A stretch of DNA of 64,000 bases from Echinostoma caproni (lineage: Eukaryota > Platyhelminthes > Trematoda > Plagiorchiida > Echinostomatidae). Positions 11,768 to 22,562 of the stretch are shown here, piece by piece; the first letter of the stretch is position 1, and the number at the start of each line of letters is the position of its first letter. The notes beneath the pieces were generated by a model. The model made no database searches, was not told where the DNA came from, and saw only the letters and a program-made list of their open reading frames with translations. The translations under genes and the position numbers were made by a program. The stretch spans positions 20,138 through 84,137 of the forward strand of contig UZAN01039722.1 of the NCBI GenBank assembly GCA_900618425.1, read 5' to 3'.

Positions 11768-13958
11768 CAGGGTAAGTTGCATTTCGTCAAGCATCACAAA
11801 TTGCATTGTCGTGATGTATACCAAAGATACGTCATTGATTGCTCTGAAATGGCCAAAAACAAATATAAATATTATATTTCCTTGACCCGAAAAATTATTT
11901 CATCCGATTCAAATGTTTACAATACTCAAATATTTCAATGTGACTTTCATGATTGTCATGCCTTGGTGTACAATCAACGGTGTTTCACTAGAAACTGGAA
12001 AGCAATTACAGATGCAACTGTTACTACCAACAAAACGGGTATTGTTCGAACTCACGCCACACCCTGATTTTTGTCAGATGGGGTTCATTCCATTGTGTGT
12101 TTTGAGCCTCATCCACGGGATTGTATATGGTGTTGCCCACATGAGACGCAACACATCTGTAATAATATTCCCCATTGTGTTGCTGTTTTAGTTAGTCAAA
12201 TACCACTGAAATGTACAATCTCTCGATTTATTTAAGCCACAAACGCTTCAATAATAGGCTTGTTTATTTTGCACCGCATGAATAAAAAATAAGCCAGTAA
12301 GAATACATCTGTTGACCCCGATAAACGCCCTCGTTACACAGCAACCGGTTATTGCAAAAAATAAATTTCTGTGCTACGTTGGGAAAAAATATTCCTTATT
12401 TTTCAGCAGTAACCTTTGAACTACTACAGATTTCATCATGAAGCTCAAGGTCGCGTGAGTTCTAGCGGTGATACAAGAGAAATAAAATCATTGCAGTCAG
12501 AGACAAAGTTCGGAATAACTTTCCATCACCCATAGCTATCGATATACGGGTATGATAATGAAAGCCTAAATGTGTTTCCGAAATGAGAGTCATGTCGCCC
12601 GAGTTAAATCAATATCTGCATTTACAAATAACGTTATTCAATCCACTTATTATCTTTCTAGTTGTCATCAGAAAATCGTCAAGATGCAAATCGTCGCGAC
12701 CTTCTGTAAATGTGTTTTTGCTCAGTTCCTACCTCAGTGAAAATCGTTTTACTTTCCCAACTGTAACGTGAGATGTTCAATTAGTAAGGCAATCACAACT
12801 GTACATAGTTTGAAACTTATACATAAAACAAATTACCTCTATTTGTCTTTCCTTCATTCTAAATCAATCGTGGTATTTTTTAATGGCATATTACACATGC
12901 ACTTCAGTCAACACTACCGACGATTCCGCGTTTCATGCGATAAGTTGTCTTCATTTCCGAATTTTTTAGTTTATCTATTTCTGTTTGGACTATAGGGTTA
13001 TTTTTCGAACGATGTAGCAACACTCAGCCAAATGAGGTCTGTAGGACTCCCACTAAGAAAACATTTCTCCAGTCGCAAATTACGGTGCCATCCAAAATAA
13101 TCTACAGCATACAGAACGTTGTAACCACGTGGCACTGTGCATCATTCAATGAGCGGAGTTCGTGGTGCTAAGGCAACCACAAAGCAAATTCGATTTGTGT
13201 CCTACATGAGCGCTTAAGTAGGAAGTCAAAACATCCGTTCACTAAATGAGATGACTCTATATGATATTCCGGATTTCAAGGTGTGCCGCTTTGGGTAGAA
13301 TGACCGAACTGTTTGATATAAGCACATCTACATGCGTTCTTATTGAAAAGAATCGACCTGGAAATCCAGGAATGCTAAGATATGGTGCCACGCAACGGAC
13401 CTTTTCCGTTTTTTGCGCATATAATAAGGACGGGGTTCTGTTGTTATAAGTTTGTGTGTGAGACTGGTTCATTCGGACGAAGACAACCCGGTTACCATTT
13501 GTTTGTAAGTATTCAAGCACTTGTACCGCGTACAGCCTAGTCGAACACTCCTTTAAAATACATACATTGCACAATAGATGCGGAAATTGAACAACCATGT
13601 GCGTAGCAATATTTCTGATTTTATGTTGATGATTGATTCAATCTAGCCCCGGAATAGGCGTTATTACGGAGTAGTAGCATATAAACGTAGCATAAATTTG
13701 GGTTCTCATTGATACATCAAAGAGAAACTTTGAACTCCACGAACAGAACATAAATATTCCATCGTTTTTACTATCAGCTAATCCTATTCGATTCCTAAAT
13801 ATTTGAGCTTGCTGTATGAGGCTACTGCATGGTTTTTGGTCCTGCATCAGTGAAACGAATGGTTGGTGCTGAATCTTTCAGTATATATGTCGTTGACCTG
13901 AAATGGAACAGCTGCCGTATAGTTTACCGGTCCACTCTGCATGCACAGCGATTCTCAC
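11768..13958. other. No gene recognised
   Basis: AT-rich sequence. Open frames of 60-113 codons occur but show no family signature and no paired splice signals that I trust. Confidence 0.45.
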
Positions 13959-14040
13959 CTGAATTGTATACTCAATAGCCTTGAAAACACCGTTACCTAA
14001 CCACACAAACCTCACACGGCATAGGTTCGGTTCCGCCCTT
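13959..14040 (-). other. Exon-like segment, or tRNA-derived repeat on plus strand
   Basis: On the minus strand an 82-base open segment lies between a strong acceptor (GGGTTTTTTTAG) and a consensus donor (ATTCAG|GTGAGA) and reads RVRFVWLGNGVFKAIEYTIQ at its end. On the plus strand the same DNA contains GGTTCGGTTCC (14024-14034), a good RNA polymerase III B box, followed by an A-rich run (CTAAAAAAAC), which suggests a tRNA-derived SINE remnant. The two readings compete and the sequence alone does not decide. Confidence 0.25.
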
Positions 14041-14482
14041 CTAAAAAAACCCAAAATGCTGTGATTCTAGTAAATATCAGGAATCTTAAACGATGCTTAA
14101 TAATAAAAAGTATTTGCTATTTGAATTATCCGAAGATAAATTCAGACCATCCAAACTCAATCATGGCTTCCACATCGACTTGCATTGAATGACTAGGATT
14201 CATTTGAGCCCCTAAACTTGTTGTGCGTGACAACGATATCATCCATACGCTGGCAACTGTATCAAAAAAAGCCGTAGCGGCATCAGTGCTGCGTATGATG
14301 ATGCCATGATCCACGGTGTCAACAATACACAATAGAGTGACGCTTCAAAAATCTCGCAAAACCGAATGCCTCGCATCAAAACGTCTTCACCAAGGTACGG
14401 TAGTGAAATACAAACTAAGAGAGAGACACATTAGTGCAAGCACAAAGAACAAACGGAAAACTCTGGTGTGACCCGGTAACGT

Positions 14483-14517
<35 letters not shown>

Positions 14518-14980
14518 ATGTACCGGAAAACTCTGGGTTGAAATCAACAAAAAAGAGAGTCGGTGAGACATGCAAACAACCAGTGACAAGCAACATCACC
14601 AATAAGCGGTAAAACCCATGAACAAACGTACATTAGGGAAGGATGGTCAAGTATGATCAATCAAAGGTTACAGGCCCGAGATCTAGAATAATTCAGCGGA
14701 CAATGACGGTGAAACTGTGGTCCATGTATGTAAACGTCAGGGTCAGGTGTTAGACATCACACTGATGACGCAAGCAATCTTCCATACAAATGACCGAACC
14801 CATTATTTTCACTCGCCATATAATGAACTACATTTATCGTGTTCCGATTTACCGAAATCAAGCTTTTGTGCTACTTTCCGTTTAATAGTCTGATATTTTG
14901 AAACGTCATGTGTTAAGCATGAAATCAAAACATATTTGTTGAACACTGGAAAAACTGACATTTCTAGATAATTAGTATGA
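14041..14980. other. No gene recognised; (TAG)n repeat
   Basis: Nothing recognised apart from the microsatellite at 14483-14516. Confidence 0.45.
14483..14516. repeat. (TAG)n microsatellite
   Basis: About eleven uninterrupted TAG units. Confidence 0.95.
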
Positions 14981-15698
14981 TTTCATTTCGCTTGTTAGGC
15001 CAATTTTAGTAATTTCTTTGAAAACGTTTCATCACCAGCTGAGTTAACACCGTCAAAGAAGGTGAAATGGCAGTGTTCTGCTTATACTCGTTCGTTTATA
15101 CATGTGTTCTCCATCGACTATTTTTTTCCTTTGTTCTCATTCTGTTCGACTCGGTTCACCGTTGAAGTGGTGCCAGAGGGTGAGATTAAGGGTGGTGTTT
15201 TGCCGTCTTTGTTACGGCTTCGGTCCGTTCCCAGGTTACAACGTGAACTTTTGTTGCGTCATATGATCCCCGAGTTGCTCTGTGGTGTATGCATGATTCA
15301 GTTCGATGTATAAGTTTATCGAGTTGAGTTCCAAGCCTCGAGAAGTTCCCTGGCGTGTTTTGACCGGACTTGGTAGATGATTTTTATTGATTCGAAGACG
15401 AATTGATGTCCTTCTTGATCTTCGTGGAGGATATCAACAACAGTGGGTTATGTTTCCTGATTGATGATTGATATTCAGGGATCCTTGTTGATGGCTTTCT
15501 ACCCCCTCGAACCAGTTCAACCGTGAACCCAGTCCAACAAACTGAGAACAAGGGATAAAAATAGTTTGTGGAGATCATATATAAACGAACGGGTACAAGC
15601 AGAACACTGCCACTTCACAAGCACTGACAATGTCACCACGGCAGGTGAATAAACATCTTCAAACCTATTACCAAGCTCGGCAAACAGGAGAAATGGAA
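14981..15698 (-). mobile_element. Penelope-like element, internally deleted, with inverted arms
   Basis: The left arm (about 14981-15185) and right arm (about 15483-15698) are diverged reverse complements. Matching blocks in order include the outer CATTTCGC end, the CATCACC block, GGCAGTGTTCTGCTT, CGTTCGTTTATA, TTGTTCTCA and GGTTCACGGTTGAA. Between the arms, on the minus strand, lies the end of a Penelope-type protein (see 15258-15447). The remainder of the reverse transcriptase is missing, so this is a deletion derivative. Penelope-like elements are known to carry terminal repeats in direct or inverted arrangement, which fits. The identity of the family rests on the C-terminal protein motif and on the shared terminus with the hairpin at 11631-11767. 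Confidence 0.6.
15258..15447 (-). pseudogene. Penelope-like C-terminal (GIY-YIG side) remnant
   Basis: Minus-strand translation gives GHQFVFESIKIIYQVRSKHA followed by RELLEAWNSTR and, after a one-base frame change, INLYIELNHAY. The pattern REFLEAWxS...SINRHIDLxxAY is the hallmark C-terminal end of Penelope-like proteins, just after the GIY-YIG endonuclease region. A stop and the frameshift within the motif show that it is not functional. The catalytic GIY-YIG residues and the reverse transcriptase are not present in this copy. Confidence 0.6.
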
Positions 15699-15825
15699 TT
15701 TAGTTAGCCCGAGATGCGAGAATAGATGCTCAATACTTTCTTATTATCTGATATGATATTCAATGAACTTAAACGCGTGCAAAATAACTAAACGTGTTTG
15801 CTTCTTTCTTGTTTATTGATGACAG

Positions 15826-16127
15826 AAATCTACTGCACAGTTTCCGCAACGCGAAGGGTAGGGTACGATTTTACAAAGCTAGCCTGGGTAAATACAAAAA
15901 TGCGAAGATGGAGTACTAATTCAAAACTAACAGGTGGATATTTTGACGACTTTAGCCCTCGATCACCGTCGCAAATAATACAAGAGACGTTAAATTATGT
16001 GACTACTCAAAGCTTGTTAGAAAACACTGGCAAATCAAAACCAAACGATCAAGCAACTGATTCGAAACGTCCAAGGTTCACGAGGCATCAATCACCGTCA
16101 TCATGTAATATTATCTCTTCAATTGAG
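15826..16127 (+). CDS. Candidate internal exon, Ser/Thr-rich protein
   Basis: A 302-base fully open segment lies between a pyrimidine-rich acceptor (CTTGTTTATTGATGACAG) and a good donor (ATTGAG|GTAGGC). It enters with two bases completing a codon and leaves in phase 0. The product begins IYCTVSATRRVGYDFTKLAW, then VNTKMRRWSTNSKLTGGYF, then a disordered, Ser/Pro/Thr/Gln-rich tail. The spacing V-x-T-K-(14)-G-G loosely resembles a tau/MAP microtubule-binding repeat (V-x-S-K...P-G-G-G), but the key PGGG is reduced to TGG, so I do not assign it. An alternative acceptor at 15840 would shorten it without changing frame. Confidence 0.45.
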
Positions 16128-17024
16128 GTAGGCATCAATTCCCCACACATAATCTTCATTCAAGACCCCACCTTCGTTCCTTTGAGGCTATGCACAGTGG
16201 ACTGGAGATACGGCGCAGGGGATCAACGGTTGCAACGTTGGTCTTTCACAGTGTTCTGTATTGGAAAACCTAATGGGCCAACTAAGTGTGATTATTCGTT
16301 CACAGAAATGCAGTGGGATTTATTTTGTCACTGTGGCGCCACACTCTAAACGTGACGCTACGCTTTCCATTGTCATCTGATTGAGATAGGGTTCATCCCT
16401 CTATGCTTTGCCACTGGCTGGTTATCTTGCCTTATGTTTAGTTTAGTTATATCTCTCTGACTGCCTCTATAATGCCTCGGTGCGGCGCTACATTTCCGGG
16501 TGTCCAATTTTCACGGTTGGACAACTGTCTGGTTCAACTGATTTATTTTGTCGCCCGGTGATAACAGTTGGTGACCGGTTGACAAACAAATATTGTGTTT
16601 TCCAGTCCAACCCGGATTGATAAGGAAATCTCGGGGTGAACCAATTGTTGCTTGTGGTCAATGCGCTATTGGTTCAGGTGTCCACAAGCAAGTTGCATTC
16701 CAATTAAAACAATTCAGTTTATGAAGGCAATCAGTCCCAGGATATAGCATGTTACATACAAACACATGTATATATGTATATATATATATGTGGTATAATT
16801 TCCTCTCATACCAACTGGCGCTTTGCTCCTAAACAAGGGTTTTTTGTTTATGGTATGCTGATAAGTTTCTCTATCGTATGAAGTTGTCGCAGATAGTGCG
16901 ACGTGATGCTGTACCTCTACCGGTGCGTTCTCTGACGGTTGAAGACACCAAACGAAATGTGATGGATGTTCAAGCATAAATGTGTCTAACAGAGATGGAG
17001 AGAGCAATGGTTGAAGTACGCACA
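16128..17024. other. No gene recognised; (TA)n tract
   Basis: A (TA/TG)-rich tract lies near 16769-16793. A minus-strand open frame (16714-17007) directly downstream of the LTR-like repeat could be gag-like remnant, but no zinc knuckle or other defining motif is visible. Confidence 0.4.
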
Positions 17025-17435
17025 GATCACGGGTAACAAATCACATGTTAGAAATCACAGACACCACAGAAGCACTGAATCACACTGACACTCGCACGAC
17101 GATATCCCACGTAACCGATACGCAGGGAAAAGACAGCAGAAGTAGCAGTTCATTTATTGGAAGAAATCAAATAGTTTAAATAACATCTACAAAAAGGTTT
17201 ATTGGTTATCCAGGCATCTACCAATCACGTGCTCGTATCCTGGGTGTCGTACAGTTTCTTTCTGAGCCGCACGGCTTGTGATCGATTGGCACAATAAGCC
17301 TATGGTTCATTGTCCAGAAGCTGTAACGCGTGGGCCATTTGCTTGCGTCATCTCGTAAGCTTAACTCATCACAGTTGTCCGGAAACTGTAACGTATCACC
17401 TAGAGATTTGCATCATCCATTAAACTATGATCGCC
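17025..17435 (-). repeat. Diverged LTR-like repeat, copy 1
   Basis: This block matches 21655-22075 in the same orientation. Shared blocks include ATCCCACGTAACCGA, AGAAGAAATCAAA-type sequence, TTTAAATAACAT, GTTCATTGTCCAGAAGCTG and CGCACGGCTT. On the minus strand it has an A/T-rich box (ATGTTATTTAAA) and a polyadenylation-like AATAAA-type segment, as expected of an LTR. Copy 1 is more degraded and its outer ends are not clear. Confidence 0.45.
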
Positions 17436-18094
17436 ACAGGGTATTGGTGAATGCATAGGCCGGCTCAGTTTAATGGTTTAGGCAGATTGTGTTAAAACAA
17501 TGAGTATAACCTGCTAGCAAGATGCTCATAATCTCAGTATCATACTAGGTGACCAAGAAAACACTATAGAAAGATAGCTCACATAGTACGTTGTTAAACT
17601 AATGGTCAGTCAATATCCAGGGGTTATGATTTATCGGAGTAGGATAACGTCGGTCGTAGGCAGCATAGGACCTAAAGCTTAGCAAAGTACATCAACAGAG
17701 TCAATCATATATACAGAGACTTTGAAAATGAATGCTATCGACAGGAGCCAAACGACTGGTGTAATCTAAAACATGCGTTACAGTGCAATGGGTTCACAAA
17801 AGCTGTTATGTAACTAATATTCGGCTCACTCCACCTTGATGACTCTCACTGAATAGTGTTTTATTTGGATTAGTGTGAAATCAGCCGTTCTTTGATCGGT
17901 GATGTGTTTATTCCTGTTATTTGATGGATACTGTTCGGAATATTCATTGATTACGGACGTGAATTGTACCTGAAAAAGTTAGATGTTTTAAGAGGATGCG
18001 ATTTATGTACGTGTATTATCTGTGAAACCTTGATTGATTGATGTGTGATAGATATTTTTATTTTTGTAAAAATCCATTTGGCTCTAGTCATTAG
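17436..18094. other. No feature recognised
   Basis: Nothing that I can identify beyond short chance open frames. Confidence 0.4.
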
Positions 18095-18230
18095 ATATCG
18101 AGCTGACACGCATGACTCATTCCGTGTCAAGATCCGAAACTGTTCGGAAGAAATTATCGTCAGCTCCTTGGAAACCTCAATAGTACACAAAACTTTGCAC
18201 AAAAAAGGGAACTACTATCTGTCTTTTGAG
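18095..18230 (+). CDS. Candidate exon, PKD/Ig-fold-like strand pattern
   Basis: An open segment between CTCTAGTCATTAG (acceptor) and TTTTGAG|GTAACC (donor), entering with one base and leaving in phase 0. The encoded sequence includes SFRVKIRNCSEEIIVSSLET and then HKTLHKKGNYYLSFE; reading on gives VTDN. The arrangement H-x(5)-G-x-Y-x-L-x-F-x-V-T-D resembles the C-terminal strands of a PKD domain (HxYxxxGxYxVxLxVxD). That is a weak, single-block resemblance; the WDFGDG motif is not in this exon. The frame stays open to 18302, so the donor is not certain. Confidence 0.3.
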
Positions 18231-18302
18231 GTAACCGATAACAAAAGAAATCAACTCACAAGCGTCAACTATCCGGTCTCTATGATCAATCAACTCAACT
18301 GA

Positions 18303-19062
18303 ATGAGATTTACTGAACTAAAGGTAATTCCTTCCCGAGATGAAATTCGAAAGATAGATAGGTATAACCATTCAGTAAGTTTTATAACCAAGATGGTATA
18401 TATATAATCTACAGTAATACAATAGTACCAATCGACCACAAGGCAGATCGCATATCATCAAAACTCACTCGCTTGTTTCACTAGTATGACCTAAAACATT
18501 GCATGCCTTATCAACATACAAATAGACTAGCAGTTCGGACACGGAATGAACAACACAAAAGCAACACATTAGATGGCCTCTTTGCCGCCTGTTTAATTCA
18601 TGAATGCCTCCTGATTTATTTTTTAAACTTCCAAAATCGGTCGTGACGGCCAGCGTGGTTTACTGCACGCCTGTCTCTTCGGAACAGGAGATCTGTTTTT
18701 TTTGGTGTTCCAAAATTGGACGTGGCCTGATCAACTGTTTGTTGTGGACTGTGAGCACAAAATGGTGTGAATAAGCAAAGCCCAACAGTTCTTGGTAAAA
18801 TATCACAGTTGTAAAATAGCAGCAAGCTTGTGTTTTTCATATAAGAAATGGGTTCAAACAATATTTCATTCACACCTATCATCTGTTTGCTCACACTACA
18901 GGAAACCATGTGAACAAAAATTAGATAAGTGTTTTTACAGTCGCACACTTGGATTGGTCAATTCGATTGTGAAGAGGTACCAGGCACTTTTGATGGTCTT
19001 GGGTTTGGGTATTTCACTCCTTGGAAGATCGGTTACTCTCTCCATAAATGCATGCATTTAAA
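18303..19062. other. No gene recognised
   Basis: Contains a short direct repeat of the SINE-like unit (about 18948-19000, matching 19273-19330) and nothing else that I recognise. Confidence 0.4.
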
Positions 19063-19463
19063 CGCGATGAAAATGTTTTTGATAACCGACAAAGAGAGGT
19101 GGGTAGCTGTTTCGTCCAGTTTGAGACTCGTCGTCAGCAGTGCGTGCTTTTCGTGTCCCTGTGAGGACTCGAACCGTGATCAGTCGGGTCGGAGCCTCAA
19201 ACCCTAACCCCTGAGTTACACACAGTTGACGGTCATCGCCTTGTGTGAATGGCTCAATCAGTTTTACGGTAGCAAGCTTTGATTATCCCATTCGATTGTT
19301 AATAGGCATCAGGCACTCTTGATGGTTTGAAGTTTCAACCCGACTGATCGGGGTTCGAGTCCTCACAGGAACACAAAACGCACGCACGGTTGACGTGTCC
19401 CAAAACCAGGATGAAACAGCTGTCCAGTCCTATTTGTCGGTTATCACAAACATTTTCATCGCA
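19063..19463. repeat. Inverted pair of tRNA-derived SINE-like units
   Basis: 19063-19203 and 19324-19463 are diverged reverse complements. Shared blocks are GCGATGAAAATGTTT, GATAACCGACAAA, AGCTGTTTC, TGTGAGGACTCGAACC and GATCAGTCGGGT. Each unit carries a polymerase III B-box-like GGTTCGAGTCC. A 120-base spacer separates the arms. Two head-to-head insertions, or one insertion followed by an inverted duplication, would both explain it. Confidence 0.6.
19130..19225 (-). mobile_element. tRNA-derived SINE head
   Basis: On the minus strand, TAACTCAGGGGTTAG (19218-19204) fits an internal A box and GGTTCGAGTCC (19175-19165) is a perfect B box, about 30 bases apart as in a tRNA. No cloverleaf acceptor stem can be closed, so this is a SINE rather than a tRNA gene. 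The plus-oriented partner at 19340-19360 keeps the B box only. Confidence 0.45.
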
Positions 19464-20164
19464 TAGATTTATGTTTGCAAAAACTCGGATAAGTTTAAGA
19501 TTAATCTCAAATGGGGCATGAGTAAATTCACCTGGTTAGACCCACCTCATATGCGGATGAGAAACTGGTCGATTAATGGAATGAAAGACAACGGTACAGA
19601 TTCGTTTCAAACACACTCTTGGGTTTATTCCCGTTACATGTCTGAAAGTTTTCCAGGTGTGCAAATAATTTTCATTCGAATTAGTTTTTCATAAACGAGA
19701 TTTAAAAACGGCTCAATTTCATAATTCTTACACTCCGGATCTCGCTGAAGTGGGTCCTCGCACAAACTCAACCTATTCGCATTCGCAAGGAGCAAGATGT
19801 CTACGACAAAATCCCATCACATCAGTGTTATCATCTAGATTGCCATCAACGCGCCTCGGTTTTCCTTTTTTTATGAGAAATCAATCATATTGATCAGAAA
19901 CTGGTTAGGGCCCTAAATGTTAATCGATAAAGAACATTCTTTACAAATGCCAGAGATTTTGGATGCCTTAATTTCGACCATTTGTAACCATTGTTCTAGT
20001 CTGCGGGAATCTGACAGCTATTCCATCCAAGATTAAATCATTTCATGAAACAACAATTGGCCTCCATAATCTACGACAGCATGCTAACTTCAGTAACCAA
20101 CACAAATCAGTAAATAAATGGTAAAACGGATCTTTTCGATTTCGAAAAAGGGATCTCGCAATGA
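19464..20164. other. No feature recognised
   Basis: No recognisable coding sequence before the RTE fragment begins. Confidence 0.4.
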
Positions 20165-20581
20165 CTGAGAAAACCCCCGCGGGAAAAGTTCCATCTCGTG
20201 CGTCACCAAAGTGCTAGCCTCGATCATAATTTGTCTTCTGACTCATGTAGNAGACATCCGTGAACAAAAAGCCGGATTCCAGTCTGACCCTAGATGTATT
20301 GATCGATGGTTTACGTTGTTGCAATTCCTTGAGCTGCGTCACTATTGCATTGTTCCTGGACCTGAAAGGAGCCTTTGATTCAGTTGATCGCGAAGCTCTG
20401 ATGTGTCCCCTTCTTCAAAAAGAAATGCCCCAAAAATACGTTAACTTACTGAGTTCACTGTGCTCACACAGCCCTGGTTGAGTGAGGTTTTACAACGAAC
20501 TAAGTGGGCCAGCAGAGGCTTTCATCAAGGGTGCCCTCTTCCACCACTCCTGTTCCACTTCGTCGTAAACGAAAGTCTTTA

Positions 20582-21042
20582 NNNNNNNNNNNNNNNNNNN
20601 NNNNNNNNNNNNNNNNNNNNNNNNNNNNNNNNNNNNNNNNNNNNNNNNNNNNNNNNNNNNNNNNNNNNNNNNNNNNNNNNNNNNNNNNNNNNNNNNNNNN
20701 NNNNNNNNNNNNNNNNNNNNNNNNNNNNNNNNNNNNNNNNNNNNNNNNNNNNNNNNNNNNNNNNNNNNNNNNNNNNNNNNNNNNNNNNNNNNNNNNNNNN
20801 NNNNNNNNNNNNNNNNNNNNNNNNNNNNNNNNNNNNNNNNNNNNNNNNNNNNNNNNNNNNNNNNNNNNNNNNNNNNNNNNNNNNNNNNNNNNNNNNNNNN
20901 NNNNNNNNNNNNNNNNNNNNNNNNNNNNNNNNNNNNNNNNNNNNNNNNNNNNNNNNNNNNNNNNNNNNNNNNNNNNNNNNNNNNNNNNNNNNNNNNNNNN
21001 NNNNNNNNNNNNNNNNNNNNNNNNNNNNNNNNNNNNNNNNNN
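20582..21042. other. Assembly gap (461 N)
   Basis: Run of N inside the RTE-like element, removing reverse transcriptase motif B. Translations spanning the gap are not meaningful. Confidence 0.99.
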
Positions 21043-21349
21043 GGGGTCTCCGAAATGTGGGTATTGAATGGGCAGTTAACGAAAAGTTGCGTAATTTAGG
21101 GCACACCGATGACATCGTCTGTCTGTTTGAATGTTCGGAGGACGCGCAAAGCTCACTTGATAGACTAACAAGTGTTGTTGCAACATTCGATATCTGCTTT
21201 CCAACTTCAAAGTGCAGGTGATATTATATGATTGAATGTCGCCTACTTCCACTTTGAAACTAAATGATCAGAAATTATAATTATGAAGGATTCCTTTACC
21301 TACTTAGGTAGCTTTGTGACCAATGACGGTAGCACAGCAAAAAGAAAAT

Positions 21350-21389
21350 AATCACCCTCAATTCCAGAGNATCACCCTCAATTCCAGAG
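21350..21389. other. Unmerged contig ends around a single N
   Basis: The 19 bases before the N at 21370 (ATCACCCTCAATTCCAGAG) are repeated exactly after it, as expected when two overlapping contig ends are joined without merging. The reading frame of the RTE copy is falsely broken here. Confidence 0.85.
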
Positions 21390-21593
21390 CTCGAGGAACG
21401 TATGCAGGACTGAAACACCGCTGGAGTCGACGTGACAATTCACTGAATATTAAAGGTAGTTTATATTTTGCAACCTTTCAGCCAGTTCTGCTTTATGGCT
21501 GTGAGACCTTGAATTGGTGAGCAGAAGGTTTTGACTATCGGTGTTCACTTAGTTTAGCCCACGTGGGATTGAGCGAACAGGTTAGTAATCTGT

Positions 21594-22157
21594 AGGGTGT
21601 TTGGGAGTTTATTAGAGGTAAACAGTTATTATTGAAATGAACGAAGGTGGTAAATTACGAATCATGATTCAAGGATTACGGATCAAGAATCACGGACGCC
21701 AAGGGAACACTGAATTCCACTGGCACTTGTATGCTGTTATCCCACGTAACCGAGACAGAAGGGGAATACCACAGAAGAAGCAGTTTATTTATTAGAAGAA
21801 ATCAAAGGGTTTAAATAACATGTAAAAAAGAGGTTTCTTGGTAATCCAGGTATTCACCAGTCGCGTGCTCTTATTCTTGACGTCATACAGCTTCTGTCTG
21901 GACCGCACGGCTTTTGATTGGTCGGCACGATCGACCTGTGGTTCATTGTCCAGAAGCTGGAAAGGGTAGGCGCTTAGCTGGCGTCATCCGGAAAGGATGA
22001 CTCACCATGGTTGTCCAGAGATTGTGACGTGTCGCCCGTGGTTCGCGTTATCCAGTAGGCTAGGATTACAATATAAGCCTGCTTGCTCATTGAATTCAAA
22101 TTAGTAGGTTTCGTTGGCTGGGGAACGTATTGCTTATGCCCAGCTGTCGTCTGCCAC
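21594..22157 (-). mobile_element. Solo LTR nested in the RTE element
   Basis: A 564-base block, on the minus strand starting TGTGGCAGACGACAG and ending AACACCCTACA, interrupts the RTE coding order: RTE sequence stops near 21593 and resumes at about 22205. It contains a TTTAAA box and AATAAA within CTAATAAATAAACTG and has a second, older copy at 17025-17435. No internal gag-pol is present, so it is a solo LTR. I could not find a clean target-site duplication, and some RTE sequence is missing at the junction, so the exact ends may be off by tens of bases. Confidence 0.5.
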
Positions 22158-22562
22158 ATCGGGCTTTGTTCGATGTAGCCGCTCCAGGCCGGAAAAAACC
22201 ATATAAATTTTAACAGATGATGTGGAGACGAGGCATGAAGGGATTCAAATAGCTATTACTTAAAGTAGGTGTCTCGTGCTTCCAGGTTGGGGTTCGAAAG
22301 ACTTTGCTACTGGTTGATTGAAGACATTGAAGGATATGGTAGGAAACCGACCGCAGTAGTGTTCTTGTAGTGATTTCCTATCAGACCAGAATGCTTGAAG
22401 CGGCATGTATGCACAGTTAGATTGTGCACTCTATGGGTTGACCATAGACGTTCACTTTGCCTTCCCTAAAAATGGGTCCGATCTCTGTCCACATTACATA
22501 CTATCATTAACCTTGTATGCATTACGAGTTTGGCAGCGATCAGTGAAGTTTACTTCACTTTC

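Larger units (their letters stand above)
20165..22562 (+). mobile_element. RTE-like (SR2-type) non-LTR retrotransposon, interrupted
   Basis: Successive plus-strand frames spell an RTE-like reverse transcriptase: VTKVLASIII at 20205, IREQKAGFQ just after the N at 20251, motif A ALFLDLKGAFDSVDR (about 20350-20395), then KYVNLLSSLCSHS. After a 461-base gap come HTDDIVCLFE (degraded motif C, YADD expected), TSKCR (motif D), YAGLKH and LLYGCETLNW. Sequence similar to the next conserved part (SLAHVGLSEQVSN) follows to about 21593. The element resumes at about 22205 (ETRHEGIQ...LPGWGSKDFATG...) and runs to the 3' tail near 22562. It is interrupted by the LTR at 21594-22157, by stops and by frameshifts, so it is inactive. 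Its 5' endonuclease part is missing. Confidence 0.7.

Noticed and set aside
11699..15660. Hammerhead core in the two Penelope arms at 15 kb as well
   Set aside because: The aligned positions read CTGACAA and TTGACGG instead of CTGATGA, and one arm has AATAAAC instead of GAAAC, so the core is lost there.
16714..17007. Gag protein downstream of LTR copy 1
   Set aside because: Position and length fit, but no zinc knuckle, no primer-binding site and no pol follow; the resemblance to gag is too vague.
20460..21221. Long plus and minus open frames of 178-253 codons at 20.5-21.2 kb
   Set aside because: They are created by 461 N; only the flanking RTE motifs are real.
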